Assembly: GCF_042657165.1 (NCBI RefSeq)
Contig: NZ_JBHSNJ010000012.1
Coordinates: 1,612,001-1,676,000 of the forward strand
Reading direction: 5' to 3'
DNA: 64,000 nucleotides
Source of the DNA: Agrilutibacter niabensis
GTDB lineage: Bacteria; Pseudomonadota; Gammaproteobacteria; Xanthomonadales; Xanthomonadaceae
Below, piece after piece: positions 1 to 8,121 of the stretch (positions within the stretch are counted from its first letter, which is position 1; the number at the start of each line of letters is the position of its first letter). The position numbers were made by a program, and so were the translations under genes. The notes under the pieces are model-generated. The model did no database searches, was not told where the DNA came from, and saw nothing but the letters and a program-made list of their open reading frames with translations.

Positions 1-626
1 TCGATCCGAACTCGGGCACCTGCCAGGCAGCGTTCGCCGCGATCGACCGCAACGCGCTGGGCGCATTGCAGAACATCCGCCTGACCAAGATCAACATCGC
101 CAAGCGCGAACTGAACGCGGTCACGGTGGACACGGCGTGGACCCAGAGCCTGGGTGCTTACGGCGACCTGCACCTGGCCGGTTCGTGGACCCGCAACCTG
201 AAGCACGAGCAGCAGACGTACGCGGACGAACCGACCATCGACCTGGTCTATGACGAGTTCTACACCACCGATCCGAAGTACAAGGCCAACGCTTCGGCCA
301 CCTGGGAGAAGGACCAGTTCAGCACCACGCTGTACGCCAACTATCTGGGCCCAACGGGCAACATCGTGGCATTCACCACCCCGGTGCCCACGGCTTACGC
401 CCGTGATCGTGGCGTCGGTTCGTACACCACGCTCAACGCGAGCCTGAGCTACGAAGCCACCCCGGACCTGCTGTTCTCGTTCGTGGTCAACAACCTCGCC
501 AATCGCATGCCCGACATGGACCTGACCTACAGCGGCCTGACCGGTGAGCCGTACAACTCGGCCAACTACGACGTCTACGGCCGCGCGTACTACCTGGAAG
601 TGAAGTACGTCTTCAACAAGGACTGA
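1..626 (+). CDS. TonB-dependent receptor, C-terminal part (5' end outside window)
   Basis: The reading frame is open from base 3 and ends in a stop at 624-626. About 207 residues of the C-terminal part of an outer-membrane beta-barrel are visible. Alternating aromatic and charged strands (YATLYANY-like and LEVKYVF patterns), the segment around FSFVVNNLANRMP and the late DVYGRAYYLEVKY strand are typical of the last strands of TonB-dependent receptors, which import siderophores, vitamins or glycans. The last residues are FNKD, not the usual terminal aromatic residue. No substrate can be inferred from this part. A strong terminator follows 25 bases after the stop, so this is the end of its transcript. 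Confidence 0.85.
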   Translation, partial: DPNSGTCQAAFAAIDRNALGALQNIRLTKINIAKRELNAVTVDTAWTQSLGAYGDLHLAGSWTRNLKHEQQTYADEPTIDLVYDEFYTTDPKYKANASATWEKDQFSTTLYANYLGPTGNIVAFTTPVPTAYARDRGVGSYTTLNASLSYEATPDLLFSFVVNNLANRMPDMDLTYSGLTGEPYNSANYDVYGRAYYLEVKYVFNKD

Positions 627-650
627 TCGGCTTCATCGGCAGTCATCGAA

Positions 651-678
651 AGCCCCGCTTCGGCGGGGCTTTCTTTTT
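651..678 (+). terminator. Intrinsic terminator after the TonB-dependent receptor
   Basis: Perfect 8-bp GC-rich stem (AGCCCCGC / GCGGGGCT) with a TTCG tetraloop, followed by TTCTTTTT. It is a textbook rho-independent terminator on the plus strand. Confidence 0.92.
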
Positions 679-872
679 GTGCGGCCTGCGGCGCTGCCCT
701 CGCTTCGCGGGAGATACCAGTCGGAAGGCAACCCGGCGGCGAGCGGTAAAGAACCCGCGTCGCAGGCGATTTCCCTTCAGCCTCCGTACGGCCCCGGATG
801 CGGTATAAATGGCCCGCTGCCGCGCCGCCGGCGCAGGTGGGATCAACCATAGTCCGGAGGGGGACTGAATCG

Positions 873-1313
873 ATGCGTACGAAATTGTTTGCCTTGTTGC
901 TCGCCCTGCCGCTGCTGGCACTTGCCGCGGCAACGCTCGCCCAGTCCGCCACGTCTCCCATCGGCCGTTGGAAGACCATCGACGACGAGACCGGCAAGGT
1001 CATGACGGTGGTCGAGGTGTACACGGCGAAGAACGGAAACCTCGCCGCCAAGATCGTCGAGAACATCGCCGCTCCGCCGACCTGCGAGAAGTGCTCCGGC
1101 AAGGACAAGGGCAAGTCGACCATCGGCATGCCTGTCCTGTGGGACCTCAAGCACAAGGACGGCACCTGGGGCGATGGCCGCGGCTTCAAGCCGTCCACCG
1201 GCGACAGCTTCAAGGCCAAGTCGATCAAGCTGGTCGAAGGCGGCACGAAGCTCGAAGTGACCGGCTGCAAGGCGATCTTCTGCCGCACCGCGACCTGGGT
1301 CCGCACGAACTGA
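873..1313 (+). CDS. DUF2147 family secreted protein (first of a tandem pair)
   Basis: 146 residues. Residues 1-23 are a signal peptide (MRTK, Leu/Ala-rich core, cleavage near LA-Q24), so the mature protein is probably periplasmic. The body is a DUF2147 domain: GRWKTIDDETGK, then VVEVY, then a CEKC motif, then VLWDL, and near the end GCKAIFC followed by W. The four cysteines are shared with the next gene. Function of the family is unknown. The start is chosen at 873 because GGAGGGGGA lies 8 bases upstream; an earlier in-frame start at 798 lacks such a site. A TATAAA box at 804-809 could be the -10 element, but I see no good -35. Confidence 0.85.
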   Translation: MRTKLFALLLALPLLALAAATLAQSATSPIGRWKTIDDETGKVMTVVEVYTAKNGNLAAKIVENIAAPPTCEKCSGKDKGKSTIGMPVLWDLKHKDGTWGDGRGFKPSTGDSFKAKSIKLVEGGTKLEVTGCKAIFCRTATWVRTN

Positions 1314-1335
1314 TCCGAAGCACGCGCTTTGACTC

Positions 1336-1363
1336 CACAACGGCCCGGGATCGGGCCGTTGTG
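1336..1363. terminator. Perfect inverted repeat between the two DUF2147 genes
   Basis: A 12-bp perfect stem (CACAACGGCCCG / CGGGCCGTTGTG) with a 4-base loop. The following bases (CTATTCC) are not a strong U-tract, so it may be a partial terminator or an mRNA-stabilising hairpin that sets unequal expression of the two genes. Confidence 0.55.
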
Positions 1364-1389
1364 CTATTCCCGCCACGGAGACCGACCCG

Positions 1390-1821
1390 ATGCGCCAATA
1401 CATGATGTTCGCGGCACTGCTGCTCGCCCCGGTCGTTGCTTCGGCACAGGATTCTCCCGCTGGCCGCTGGCAGACCGTCGACGACGACAGCGGCAAGCCG
1501 AAGTCGGTCGTCGAGATCTACCGGGCAAGGGACGGGAACTACGCCGGGAAGGTGGTGGAGATCATCGACACCACCAAGGGGGCCGACCCGCTCTGCGACA
1601 AGTGCCGCGGAAGCAACCGCAACAAGCCGGTCAAGGGCATGGTCATCCTGTGGGGCCTCAAGCCCGATGGCCCTGGCAAGTGGAGCGGCGGCAGCGTGCT
1701 CGACCCCGAGAACGGCAAGACCTACAAATCGAAGATCGAATTGCACGAGGGCGGAGCAAGGCTCGGCATGTTCGGCTGCATCGCCTTCATCTGCCGCCAG
1801 CAGGTCTGGATCCGCCAGTAG
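1390..1821 (+). CDS. DUF2147 family secreted protein (second of the pair)
   Basis: 143 residues with a signal peptide (MRQYMMF, cleavage near VASAQ-D). It has the same plan as its upstream neighbour: GRWQTVDDDSGK, VVEIY, CDKC, VILWGL, and a C-terminal GCIAFICRQQVW motif. The spacing of the four cysteines is conserved between the two copies. The pair probably arose by tandem duplication followed by considerable divergence. The function is unknown. The start follows an ACGGAG purine-rich site. A short terminator follows at 1839-1861. Confidence 0.85.
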   Translation: MRQYMMFAALLLAPVVASAQDSPAGRWQTVDDDSGKPKSVVEIYRARDGNYAGKVVEIIDTTKGADPLCDKCRGSNRNKPVKGMVILWGLKPDGPGKWSGGSVLDPENGKTYKSKIELHEGGARLGMFGCIAFICRQQVWIRQ

Positions 1822-1838
1822 CGTGCGACCCAGCCAGG

Positions 1839-1861
1839 GCCCGGCATGTCCGGGGCTTTTT
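1839..1861 (+). terminator. Probable terminator after the DUF2147 pair
   Basis: GCCCGG paired with CC-GGGC (one bulged G), a CATGT loop, and then TTTTT. It lies between the DUF2147 pair and metG. The stem is short and has a bulge, hence moderate confidence. Confidence 0.5.
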
Positions 1862-1905
1862 GTTGCGCATGCGATAATCGCGCTCCCCTCGCAAGCGTTG
1901 TCCCC

Positions 1906-3969
1906 ATGTCCCGCGACCTTCTAGTCACCTTCGCCCTGCCCTATGCCAACGGTGCACTGCACCTGGGCCACCTGGTCGGTTACATCCAGGCCGATATCTG
2001 GGTGCGGGCGCGGCGCATGTCCGGCGACACGGTGCGCTTCGTCAGTGCCGACGACACCCATGGCACGCCGATCATGCTGGCGGCGGAAAAAGCCGGCGTG
2101 ACGCCGGAATCCTTCATCGCCGGCATGAAGGACTCCCACGAGCGCGACCTGCAGGCCTTCGACGTCAAGGTCGATCACTACGATTCGACCAACTCGGCGC
2201 ACAACAAGGCCCTGACCGAGGCCTTCTACCTCAAGCTGGAAGGCAGCGGCCACATCCGCCGCCGGGCGGTGGCGCAGCTGTTCGATCCGGTGAAGGGCAT
2301 GTTCCTGCCCGACCGCTACGTGAAGGGCATCTGTCCGAACTGCGGCACGCCCGACCAGTACGGGGACAACTGCGAGAACTGCGGCGCCACCTATTCGCCC
2401 AGCGAACTGAAGGAGCCGCGCTCGGTGCTCAGCGGGGCCACCCCCGAAATCCGCGAGTCGGAGCATTTCTTCTTCGAAGTCGGGGACTTCAGCGACTTCC
2501 TGCGCGAATGGCTGGCCGGCGACGTCGCCATGCCCGGCGTCAAGGCAAAGCTGCTTGAATGGCTCGACGCGGAAGGTGGCCTGCGCGCGTGGGACATCTC
2601 GCGCGATGCGCCCTACTTCGGTTTCGAGGTTCCCGGCCATCCCGGCAAGTACCTGTACGTGTGGCTGGACGCGCCGATCGGCTACCTCGCCAGCTTCAAG
2701 GTGCTGAGCGAGCGCGAAGGCATCGACTTCGACAGCTACCTCACGCCCGGCAGCCAGGCCGAGATGCACCACTTCATCGGCAAGGACATCGTCAACTTCC
2801 ACGGCCTGTTCTGGCCGGCGGTGCTGCGCGGCGCCGGCTTCCGCGCGCCCACCCGCCTGCACGTCAACGGCTACCTGATGGTGAATGGCGAGAAGATGTC
2901 GAAGTCGCGCGGCACCTTCATCATGGCGCGCACCTACCTCGACCACGGCATCGACCCGGAAGCGTTGCGCTACTACTTCGCGACCAAGACCTCCGGTGGC
3001 GTGGACGACCTCGACCTCAACTTCGCCGACTTCACCGCGCGCGTGAACTCGGACCTGGTCGGCAAGTTCGTCAACCTCGCCAGCCGCTGTGCGGGCTTCA
3101 TCGAGAAGCGCTTCGACGGAATGCTCGCCACGCACCTGGCGGATCCGGCCATGTACGCGCGTTTCGTCGAACAACTGTCGCCGATCGCCGAGGCCTACGC
3201 CCGCAATGAAGCTGCGACGGCACTGCGCCTGACGATGTTGCTCGCGGACGACGCCAACAAGTACATCGACGAGCACAAGCCGTGGGTGCTGGCCAAGCAG
3301 GAAGGCAGCGATGCCGAGCTGCAGGCCGTATGCACGCAGGGCCTGAACCTGTTCCGCGTGCTCGCCGCGGCGCTGAAGCCGGTATTGCCGCGCGTCGCGG
3401 AGCAGGCCGAAGCTTTCCTCAACGCGCCCGTGTCAGGTTGGAACGATCTGCAGGCACCGCTGCTCGCGCATCGCATAGCCACCTACTCGCCGCTGTTCAC
3501 CCGTATTGATCCGAAACAGCTTGAAGCCATGACCGAAGCCTCCAAGGAAAACCTGCAGCCGACCGCTGCGCCCGCCACGACGCCTGCCGTCGTAGCCCCC
3601 GCCGCCAAGCCCGCTTCCACCGGCACCGTCGCGACCGCGACGATCGGCATCGACGACTTCGCCAGGCTCGACCTGCGCGTGGGCAAGGTGCTGGCCTGTG
3701 AATTCGTCGACGGCTCGGACAAGCTGCTGCGCTTCGAACTCGACGCAGGCGAACTGGGCACGCGACAGATCTTCTCCGGGATTCGCGGTTCCTACGGCGA
3801 GCCCGAAAAACTGGTGGGCCGCAGCGTGGTGTTCATCGCCAACCTGGCGCCGCGCAAGATGCGCTTCGGCATCAGCGAGGGGATGATCCTGTCCGCCGGT
3901 TTCGACGGCGGCGCGCTGCACCTGCTCGATGCGGATGGCGGCGCGTTGCCGGGCATGCCGGTACGCTGA
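1906..3969 (+). CDS. metG: Methionine--tRNA ligase
   Basis: 687 residues; charges tRNA-Met with methionine in the cytoplasm. The class I signature HLGH is at residues 19-22 and KMSKS at 330-334. A zinc knuckle with four cysteines (C143, C146, C156, C159) lies in the connective domain. After a Pro/Ala/Thr-rich linker (about 540-580) there is a C-terminal tRNA-binding OB domain (from IGIDDFARLDLRVGKV to the end), as in the dimeric E. coli enzyme. The start at 1906 is chosen because family members begin a few residues before FALPYANG; an upstream in-frame ATG at 1846 lies inside the terminator hairpin and would add unrelated sequence. Confidence 0.98.
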   Translation: MSRDLLVTFALPYANGALHLGHLVGYIQADIWVRARRMSGDTVRFVSADDTHGTPIMLAAEKAGVTPESFIAGMKDSHERDLQAFDVKVDHYDSTNSAHNKALTEAFYLKLEGSGHIRRRAVAQLFDPVKGMFLPDRYVKGICPNCGTPDQYGDNCENCGATYSPSELKEPRSVLSGATPEIRESEHFFFEVGDFSDFLREWLAGDVAMPGVKAKLLEWLDAEGGLRAWDISRDAPYFGFEVPGHPGKYLYVWLDAPIGYLASFKVLSEREGIDFDSYLTPGSQAEMHHFIGKDIVNFHGLFWPAVLRGAGFRAPTRLHVNGYLMVNGEKMSKSRGTFIMARTYLDHGIDPEALRYYFATKTSGGVDDLDLNFADFTARVNSDLVGKFVNLASRCAGFIEKRFDGMLATHLADPAMYARFVEQLSPIAEAYARNEAATALRLTMLLADDANKYIDEHKPWVLAKQEGSDAELQAVCTQGLNLFRVLAAALKPVLPRVAEQAEAFLNAPVSGWNDLQAPLLAHRIATYSPLFTRIDPKQLEAMTEASKENLQPTAAPATTPAVVAPAAKPASTGTVATATIGIDDFARLDLRVGKVLACEFVDGSDKLLRFELDAGELGTRQIFSGIRGSYGEPEKLVGRSVVFIANLAPRKMRFGISEGMILSAGFDGGALHLLDADGGALPGMPVR

Positions 3970-4012
3970 GCGCACCGGCTGGACCAGCGGCATGGGCCGG
4001 CGGTGAACCGCA

Positions 4013-4420
4013 ATGACAGCTGACCTGGTCGAACGCCTCGATCGCATCCTGCCACAGACCCAATGCGGCCAATGCGGTTATGCCGGCTGCCGGCCGTACG
4101 CGGAAGCGATGGCATTGGGCGAAGCCGACGTCGACCGTTGCCCACCCGGCGGCGATGCGGGTGCGCGCGCACTGTCGAAAGTGCTGGGCGTGCCCGCGAA
4201 ACCCTTCGACCGCTCGCGCGGAGAGCACAAGCCGCTGCAGGTTGCGCTGATCGTCGAAGCCGATTGCATCGGCTGCACCAAGTGCATCCAGGCCTGCCCG
4301 GTGGACGCCATCATCGGCGGTTCCAAGCACATGCACACCGTTATCGAACCGTTGTGCACCGGTTGCGAGCTCTGCATACCGGCCTGTCCCGTGGATTGCA
4401 TCGTGCTGCAACCGGCGTGA
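4013..4420 (+). CDS. rnfB: RnfB-like ferredoxin, stand-alone
   Basis: 135 residues. The N-terminal part has the Fe-S motif CGQCGYAGC (C18, C21, C26) with C43 as the fourth ligand, as in RnfB. The C-terminal part has two CxxCxxCxxxCP [4Fe-4S] motifs (CIGCTKCIQACP and CTGCELCIPACP). Full RnfB proteins start with a membrane anchor; this one starts directly at the Fe-S domain, so it should be soluble or need a partner. No other rnf subunit (A, C, D, G, E) is nearby. It follows metG after 43 bases and may be co-transcribed. The role is electron transfer; partners are unknown. Confidence 0.85.
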   Translation: MTADLVERLDRILPQTQCGQCGYAGCRPYAEAMALGEADVDRCPPGGDAGARALSKVLGVPAKPFDRSRGEHKPLQVALIVEADCIGCTKCIQACPVDAIIGGSKHMHTVIEPLCTGCELCIPACPVDCIVLQPA

Positions 4421-4589
4421 TCAGCGTCGGTCCAGCACGGCCCCGGCATCCAGGATCGCCAGCAACCCGGACGCCTGCGATTCGTATCGCTTCCAGCGTC
4501 CGATGGAATCACGGTTCATCGGCGCACGAACCTGCACGGCGCTCGCGGTCGCCAGGCGGCGAAAGCGTTCCTGTAGAGGCTGTCCAGCG
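4421..4589 (-). pseudogene. Remnant of a second sulfotransferase gene (C-terminal tail)
   Basis: On the minus strand, in a frame different from the intact gene upstream, the bases 4421-4564 encode about 47 residues ending in a stop: FRRLATASAVQVRAP, then RDSIGRWKRYE, then LLAILDAG. This matches the tail of the intact neighbour (SRVATASAVQVRSP, then AVQRWRHYE, LLQLLESGG). No catalytic part of this copy remains. It looks like the end of a tandem paralogue whose body was lost, probably by deletion. It has no start of its own. Confidence 0.75.
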
Positions 4590-4735
4590 TCATCGCCCAG
4601 TTTTCCTTTCGCAATGGACTCCACCGCTTTCGAGCAGCTGCAGGAGATCTTCCAGATGCGCCTCGTAATGCCTCCAGCGCTGGACTGCCGAACGATAGAT
4701 CGGTGATCGCACCTGCACGGCGCTCGCGGTCGCCA
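4530..4735. repeat. 25-bp direct repeat shared by the intact and broken sulfotransferase tails
   Basis: The same 25 bases occur at 4530-4554 and 4711-4735, 181 bases apart. Both copies encode the ATASAVQV segment of the sulfotransferase tail, in the remnant and in the intact gene. The repeat therefore reflects paralogy and not an independent element. Confidence 0.85.
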
Positions 4736-6188
4736 CTCGCGACGCGTTCTCTTCAAAACGCAGGCAGGCCTCGTCCCATTCCAGCCCGCAGAAGTCGAGC
4801 AATTGCCTGGTTGAAGCTTCCTGGTTTGCGACCACGTCCTCGTACTGGATCTCGAGGATGCGGCCTGGGAGCCGCTGCTTCCAGTACGCCATCAACCGAT
4901 CGAAGCGAAGGTAGTAACGCCCGGTATCCAGGAGGTCGAACGAGTAGTCGTAATAAGGTGAATCAAGGGAAAAGAGCTGCTTGAAATTGCTCAGGCAGGT
5001 ATCAACCGGATCGCGTCGAACGCAGATCAGCCGCGCGGCGGGCAGCGCATTCGCGATGAAGCCCGCATACAGGAAGTTGTGCGGCAGCTTGTCCACGAAA
5101 TGGAGGGCGGCGCCGGCTCGTTGACGCGTGCTTGCCAGGTAGGCTTCGCCTAGGCTGCGCCAGTCCACCTTGCCCGCCCGGGTCATCGTATCGACATCGA
5201 GCAGTTCGGGAGTCCGGCTACCGGAAGCGCGCTTCAACGCGACGCCGAAGTCCTGCAACTCGCCCGCTGTTTCGACCTGTGGATGGCTTGACAGGATCCG
5301 CTCGACCAGGGTTGTTCCGGAACGCGGCATGCCAAACACGAAGATGGGTCCGCTCCCTGGGCAACCAGATTCCGCGGGTTCGGCTCCGCCAAACCCATGC
5401 TCGATGGCGTCGAACAGCGCGTCATCCCGCGAGAATTCGTATTTTTGCGGTGCACGGGCCGTCTTCCCACGAACCAGCGAGGCAAAGGCCTGTCCGTACT
5501 CTGCGAGGTCTTCCTGCTCTTTCGCGAGTGCGAGATGCAGGAACATTTCCGCCTCCTTGTTGCCCCCGGCGTTCGCAAGCATCGCCTCGATCCGGGCGAC
5601 GAGATTGCTACCCCTGGTTGCCTTGCGGAGCTGGGCCAGCGTCAGATAGGCCTTCCAGTACCGCGGATCGATGGCAAGGCATGCCTCGAGCTCGCGTTCC
5701 GCCTGTTCGACATCTCCGGCAAAAACCAGCGACGTCGCATAGTTGAACCTGTAACTCGCCCTTCCCGGCTCCAGTTCGGACACACGCTTGAACATCTGCG
5801 CAGCCCGTTCGTAATCATTGGCCTGGTTGAATACGACCCCAAGCGTGTCCAGCGTCAGTGCATCCGTTGGAGACAGCGACAGCGCCATCTCGGCCATCCT
5901 GCCCGCCTCCCTGGTGCGGGATGACTGAGCGAGGGAGCGCGCGAACTGCGCCGCGTAGTCCGCCCGAGCGGGATTCAGCTGGACAGCACGCTGCAGGCAT
6001 GCCGCGGCAAGCGGCATTTGTTGCAGTTGCATCGCTGCGACGCCGGCAACAAAGGACACCCCCGCATGCTGTGGCATCTCGCGCAGCAGATACATCGCAA
6101 GATGCTGGGCCTGTTTCCAGTCACCGGCATTGAGTGCCGCGACCGCGCTCGCGTAGCGGTCGCCCTGTTCTCGCGTGGAGACTGCCAT
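4590..6188 (-). CDS. TPR-repeat sulfotransferase
   Basis: 532 residues. The first 250 or so residues are tetratricopeptide-like helical repeats (for example LCLQRAVQLNPARADY-type and FKRVSELEPGRASYRFNYA). The second half is a P-loop sulfotransferase: the 5'-phosphosulfate loop is FGMPRSGTTLVERIL, the 3'-phosphate-binding segment is ICVRRDPVDTCLSNF, and the tail has the RWRHYEAHL motif. It should transfer sulfate from PAPS to an unknown acceptor (glycan, peptide or small molecule). Start 6188 is chosen because its ATG overlaps the stop of the upstream TraB gene (ATGA). No PAPS-making genes are in the window. Confidence 0.85.
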   Translation of the reverse strand: MAVSTREQGDRYASAVAALNAGDWKQAQHLAMYLLREMPQHAGVSFVAGVAAMQLQQMPLAAACLQRAVQLNPARADYAAQFARSLAQSSRTREAGRMAEMALSLSPTDALTLDTLGVVFNQANDYERAAQMFKRVSELEPGRASYRFNYATSLVFAGDVEQAERELEACLAIDPRYWKAYLTLAQLRKATRGSNLVARIEAMLANAGGNKEAEMFLHLALAKEQEDLAEYGQAFASLVRGKTARAPQKYEFSRDDALFDAIEHGFGGAEPAESGCPGSGPIFVFGMPRSGTTLVERILSSHPQVETAGELQDFGVALKRASGSRTPELLDVDTMTRAGKVDWRSLGEAYLASTRQRAGAALHFVDKLPHNFLYAGFIANALPAARLICVRRDPVDTCLSNFKQLFSLDSPYYDYSFDLLDTGRYYLRFDRLMAYWKQRLPGRILEIQYEDVVANQEASTRQLLDFCGLEWDEACLRFEENASRVATASAVQVRSPIYRSAVQRWRHYEAHLEDLLQLLESGGVHCERKTGR

Positions 6189-7171
6189 CAGGGGCGCGCG
6201 GGAACACACGCCGAGCAAACGCGCTCGACCTTGTAGCCCTTGGCTCGCAGCTTCTCGACCACGCCATCGCTGCCGAGCAGGTGCATGGCGCCGACCACAA
6301 CCATGGTGTCGCCCTGCTTGGCGCCGTCCAGCATCTGCCGCAGCTGCGGCATCCAGGCATCGTTCCGCTCGACATTGATGATGCGGTAGGTCACCGGGGT
6401 TTCGGTGCGCACTTCATCGATGACCAGCGCACCCAGGCGCTCGGCATCTCCGTTACGCCACGCCTCATGCGTGTCGTTCAACAGCTTCGGCACCTCGCCG
6501 GGCTTGTCGAAGAAGTCGCGCAGACCGGTAATCTGTTCCTCCATCGGCGATGCATCGAGCACCGCGATCTGCTGGTCGGCGGTTTCGAGGCCGGAAACCG
6601 GCTTCTTCGCCGCTTCGGCGAGTCGGGCAATGTGCATGTCCAGCCCCTGCTCGGGCTTGAAGCCCATCTGCTGGGAAACCCCCATCAGCAACGACAGGTT
6701 GATGAACCACGGTTCGATCGCGTCGAGCTGTGCCAGGTGGTCGGCGCCGAGCACCTGCCCCATCCTTTCGCGGACATCGGGCGGCAGCACCTGGCTGAGG
6801 GTGCGGCCGTCGTTGTAGGCGGCGACCTGCTGCATCTTCTGTCCCAGCGACGGGTCGGCCAACTCTGCCGGCGGCACTTCGAACACGATCCTTTCCGCAT
6901 CGGCGAAGGCCTTGTCCACGTCGTCCGACACCGGATAGTCATCGTCCTTGAGCAGATGGAACGACCCCAGCAGGTACAGGGCGTTGTCCTTGTCCGAAGC
7001 CTTCCACAGCAGTGGTTTCGGTGCGGACTTCGCCACGGTGACCGGCGCAGGTGCTGCTGGAGCGTCCGCCTGCGTCCTGCCCGGAGCCCATGCATAGACG
7101 ACCGGCGCGGCCAGGGCGCACGCCAGCAGGGAGAACACCATGGACTTGCGGCGAAGCAGGACGTGGCTCAT
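6188..7171 (-). CDS. TraB/GumN family protein
   Basis: 327 residues. An N-terminal hydrophobic segment (about residues 10-28, ending APVVYAWAPG) is a signal peptide or anchor, so the body is periplasmic. Hallmarks of the TraB/GumN fold are the early LLGSFHLL motif, a conserved FEVPPAEL region, and the C-terminal pair VVVGAMHLLG and VEKLRAKGYKVERV. The two Gly-X-His motifs are thought to form a metal-dependent active site in this family; a peptidase role is proposed but unproven here. Its ATG overlaps the stop of the DUF1684 gene (ATGA), and its own stop overlaps the sulfotransferase start. Confidence 0.85.
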   Translation of the reverse strand: MSHVLLRRKSMVFSLLACALAAPVVYAWAPGRTQADAPAAPAPVTVAKSAPKPLLWKASDKDNALYLLGSFHLLKDDDYPVSDDVDKAFADAERIVFEVPPAELADPSLGQKMQQVAAYNDGRTLSQVLPPDVRERMGQVLGADHLAQLDAIEPWFINLSLLMGVSQQMGFKPEQGLDMHIARLAEAAKKPVSGLETADQQIAVLDASPMEEQITGLRDFFDKPGEVPKLLNDTHEAWRNGDAERLGALVIDEVRTETPVTYRIINVERNDAWMPQLRQMLDGAKQGDTMVVVGAMHLLGSDGVVEKLRAKGYKVERVCSACVPARP

Positions 7172-8121
7172 GAGCGCTTGGGTTCCTCGAAGTGGTAAGC
7201 CTTCTCGCCGGCAACGACCTGGAGGTCCAGGCGGTTCTCCGGCGGCGGCAGCGGACAGGTGGCGAACGCGGTGAATGCGCACGGAGGGTTGTAGCTCTTG
7301 TTGAAGTCGAGCACGACGGTGCCGCTTGCGTCGGGCATCGGCGCATCCAGGAAGCGGCCCGCCGGATAGCTGCCGTGGCCGCTGGTGCGATCGGCGAAGA
7401 CCAGGGACAGGACGCCGTCGCCTTCATCCAGCGCCTCGATGCGGACGGTTTTCCCGTCGCGCTGGAACTCCACGGCGCCCGGGTTCGCGACGTTCTCGGT
7501 AGTCCCGACGATGTTCGCGATAGGAATGGTCTTGCCGGCCGCATTGGGGACGAACTTCGCGCTGACCACCCATTCACCGCCGCCCGGCCAGTACTCGATG
7601 CCCCTGAAGCCAGTGCGCGTCGGCGCATCGGCGTGCTTGACGCGCAATGCATAGCGGTCGCCACGTTTGATCACCATGATCACGCCCTTGCCTTCGTCGA
7701 AGCCGAGCTTGCTCGGGCCGTTGGCGCCCGCATCCGCATCGCTGACCAGCGTGACGGCACCCGTGAGCGGCTGGCCATCCAGGGTGAGGACCGCGTTCTT
7801 CTCGGGAACGAAACGGATGCGGCCGTCGTTACGCGAGATCATCCCGAAATGCGCCGGGCCGGCGGCGAGGCGGATGCCATTGTCGGCATCGCTGCCGAAA
7901 TAGTGCTCGCCTTCCTCCAGCCAATGCAGGCCGACCAGGCTGGTCCAGCCATCGGGCCGGGTCAGCTTCGCGCGGCGCTCGTCGCGCCAGGCGCGCTCAC
8001 CGGCGGCGAAGGCTTGCGCCTTGGCTTCGGCGGCCAGGCGGATGGCCTCCTCGTCCTTGCAGGCGGTGGCGGCTAGCGCCATCAGCAGCACCGGGAGCAG
8101 TCGGGTCATCAGTTGCGACAT
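7168..8121 (-). CDS. DUF1684 lipoprotein
   Basis: 317 residues. A lipoprotein signal ends at C21 (LAATAC). The mature part is DUF1684: the WRDERRAKLTRPDGWTSLVGLHWL opening, a central FRGIEYWP motif, and a C-terminal segment (DFNKSYNPPCAFTAF, then CPLPPPENRL) characteristic of the family. The family is secreted and of unknown biochemical function. Its start codon directly follows the mutL stop with no gap, so it is probably translated from the mutL message. M5 (8109) is an alternative start. Confidence 0.85.
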   Translation of the reverse strand: MSQLMTRLLPVLLMALAATACKDEEAIRLAAEAKAQAFAAGERAWRDERRAKLTRPDGWTSLVGLHWLEEGEHYFGSDADNGIRLAAGPAHFGMISRNDGRIRFVPEKNAVLTLDGQPLTGAVTLVSDADAGANGPSKLGFDEGKGVIMVIKRGDRYALRVKHADAPTRTGFRGIEYWPGGGEWVVSAKFVPNAAGKTIPIANIVGTTENVANPGAVEFQRDGKTVRIEALDEGDGVLSLVFADRTSGHGSYPAGRFLDAPMPDASGTVVLDFNKSYNPPCAFTAFATCPLPPPENRLDLQVVAGEKAYHFEEPKRS

